A stretch of DNA of 6,251 nt, taken from positions 1 through 6,251 of the forward strand of contig SKXI01000322.1 in assembly GCA_007128515.1 (NCBI GenBank). The letters run 5' to 3'. The first letter of the stretch is position 1, and each line of letters opens with the position of its first letter. Shown in pieces: positions 5,584-6,251 of the stretch. The position numbers and the translations under genes were made by a program. The notes below the pieces were generated by a model. It was not told the DNA's origin. It was given only the letters and a program-made list of their open reading frames with translations, and did no database searches. The stretch is from Halococcaceae archaeon. GTDB taxonomy: Archaea > Halobacteriota > Halobacteria > Halobacteriales > Halalkalicoccaceae.

Positions 5584-6251
5584 CTACTGGAACGCGCGGC
5601 TCGCGTCCTCCTCCTCGATCGCCTCGGGGGTCTCGAAGCGCTCTTCGATCTCCTCGTAGCGCTCGCGCACCTCGCTGGTCACGCTCGGCAGCACCTCCCC
5701 CAGCGCCGCCTCGAAGTGATCGCGCGAGATCCGGACGTTGCCGACCGTGTCGGCCATCTCCTCGGGGGAGACGGACCGGATGAACTCGCGGGTCGCCGCG
5801 AGCGACGCCTCCCTGCAGACCGCCTCCACGTCCGCGCCGACGTAGCCGTCCGTTTTCGCCGCCAGCCAGTCGAGGTCGACGTCGTCCGCGAGCGGCTTCC
5901 TCTCCGTGTGCACCGCGAAGATCGCTCTGCGTGCCTCCTCGTCCGGGACCGGAACGTGGACGTGTCTGTCGAGCCGACCGGGGCGCAACAGCGCGTTGTC
6001 GATCAGGTCCGGTCGGTTGGTCGTGGCGATCACGACCACGTCCTCGAGCTCTTCGAGTCCGTCGAGTTCGGTGAGCAGCTGCGAGACCATCCGCTCGGTG
6101 ACGCCCGAGTCGCCGGTCCCGCGGCCGCGTTCGCCCGCGATCGAGTCGATCTCGTCGAAGAAGACGATCGTCGGGGCGTTCTCGCGCGCCTTGCTGAACA
6201 CTTCCCTGACTCCCTTCTCCGACTCGCCGACGAACTTGTTGAGCAGCTCGG
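5584..6251 (-). CDS. CDC48/VCP-type AAA+ ATPase, C-terminal part only (start beyond window)
   Basis: The visible 221 residues are most of the last AAA+ module of a CDC48-family unfoldase, which uses ATP to extract or unfold proteins, often for the proteasome. The fragment begins after the Walker A site with [18 protein letters not shown]. It then shows Walker B IVFFDEID followed by SIAGERGRG, the [17 protein letters not shown] helix, sensor 1 ATTNRPD, and the arginine-finger region [16 protein letters not shown]. The C-terminal helical lid [23 protein letters not shown] comes next. After the [14 protein letters not shown] segment the protein ends in an acidic tail closing RAFQ. These residues match the D2 domain of archaeal CDC48. 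The N domain, D1 and Walker A of D2 lie to the right of the window, so the full domain count is inferred. The stop TAG is at 5586-5584, converging on the GINS gene. Confidence 0.93.
   Translation of the reverse strand, partial: ELLNKFVGESEKGVREVFSKARENAPTIVFFDEIDSIAGERGRGTGDSGVTERMVSQLLTELDGLEELEDVVVIATTNRPDLIDNALLRPGRLDRHVHVPVPDEEARRAIFAVHTERKPLADDVDLDWLAAKTDGYVGADVEAVCREASLAATREFIRSVSPEEMADTVGNVRISRDHFEAALGEVLPSVTSEVRERYEEIEERFETPEAIEEEDASRAFQ

Overview
The window looks like a piece of a haloarchaeal (Halobacteria) chromosome. G+C is very high and third codon positions are mostly G or C. The predicted proteins are rich in Asp and Glu. The genes include archaeal replication proteins (PriS and a GINS subunit) and archease, and several starts sit about 25-30 bases downstream of an A/T-rich TATA-like box, as in leaderless archaeal transcripts. 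No rRNA, tRNA, CRISPR array or insertion sequence was seen.

Left part, minus strand (1-2275): a three-gene unit. A DoxX-family membrane protein with two tandem DoxX-like halves comes first. Next is a small gene of unknown function, then a CPA2/Kef-type cation:proton antiporter that runs off the left edge. Both junctions are 4-base ATGA stop/start overlaps, but the small gene needs one extra base at a GGGGCCCC run to read through. As printed, it stops early at 76 codons. A TATA-like box sits just ahead of the DoxX start.

Spacer 2276-2456 holds that promoter and a perfect 14-bp inverted repeat, with further CCG-N-CGG dyads nearby. Archease (2457-2864, minus), the activator of the RtcB tRNA ligase, is divergent from a GNAT acetyltransferase (2946-3419, plus; leaderless GTG start).

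Right part, plus strand: priS (3459-4634), the catalytic primase subunit, is followed by a Gins51-type GINS gene (4746-5534). The GINS start is preceded by a 13-codon micro-ORF with its own TATA-like box and an internal Shine-Dalgarno sequence, and it overlaps that micro-ORF as GTGA. PriS and GINS both act at the replication fork, so this is a replisome gene pair. A CDC48-type AAA+ ATPase (5584 to the right edge, minus) converges on it, and only its C-terminal portion is visible.

Most of the window is ordinary haloarchaeal core genome. The points most worth a second look are the frameshifted small gene, the micro-ORF ahead of GINS, the dyad cluster at 2338-2454 and the duplicated DoxX protein. 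I did not find clear evidence of a new defence or mobile system.
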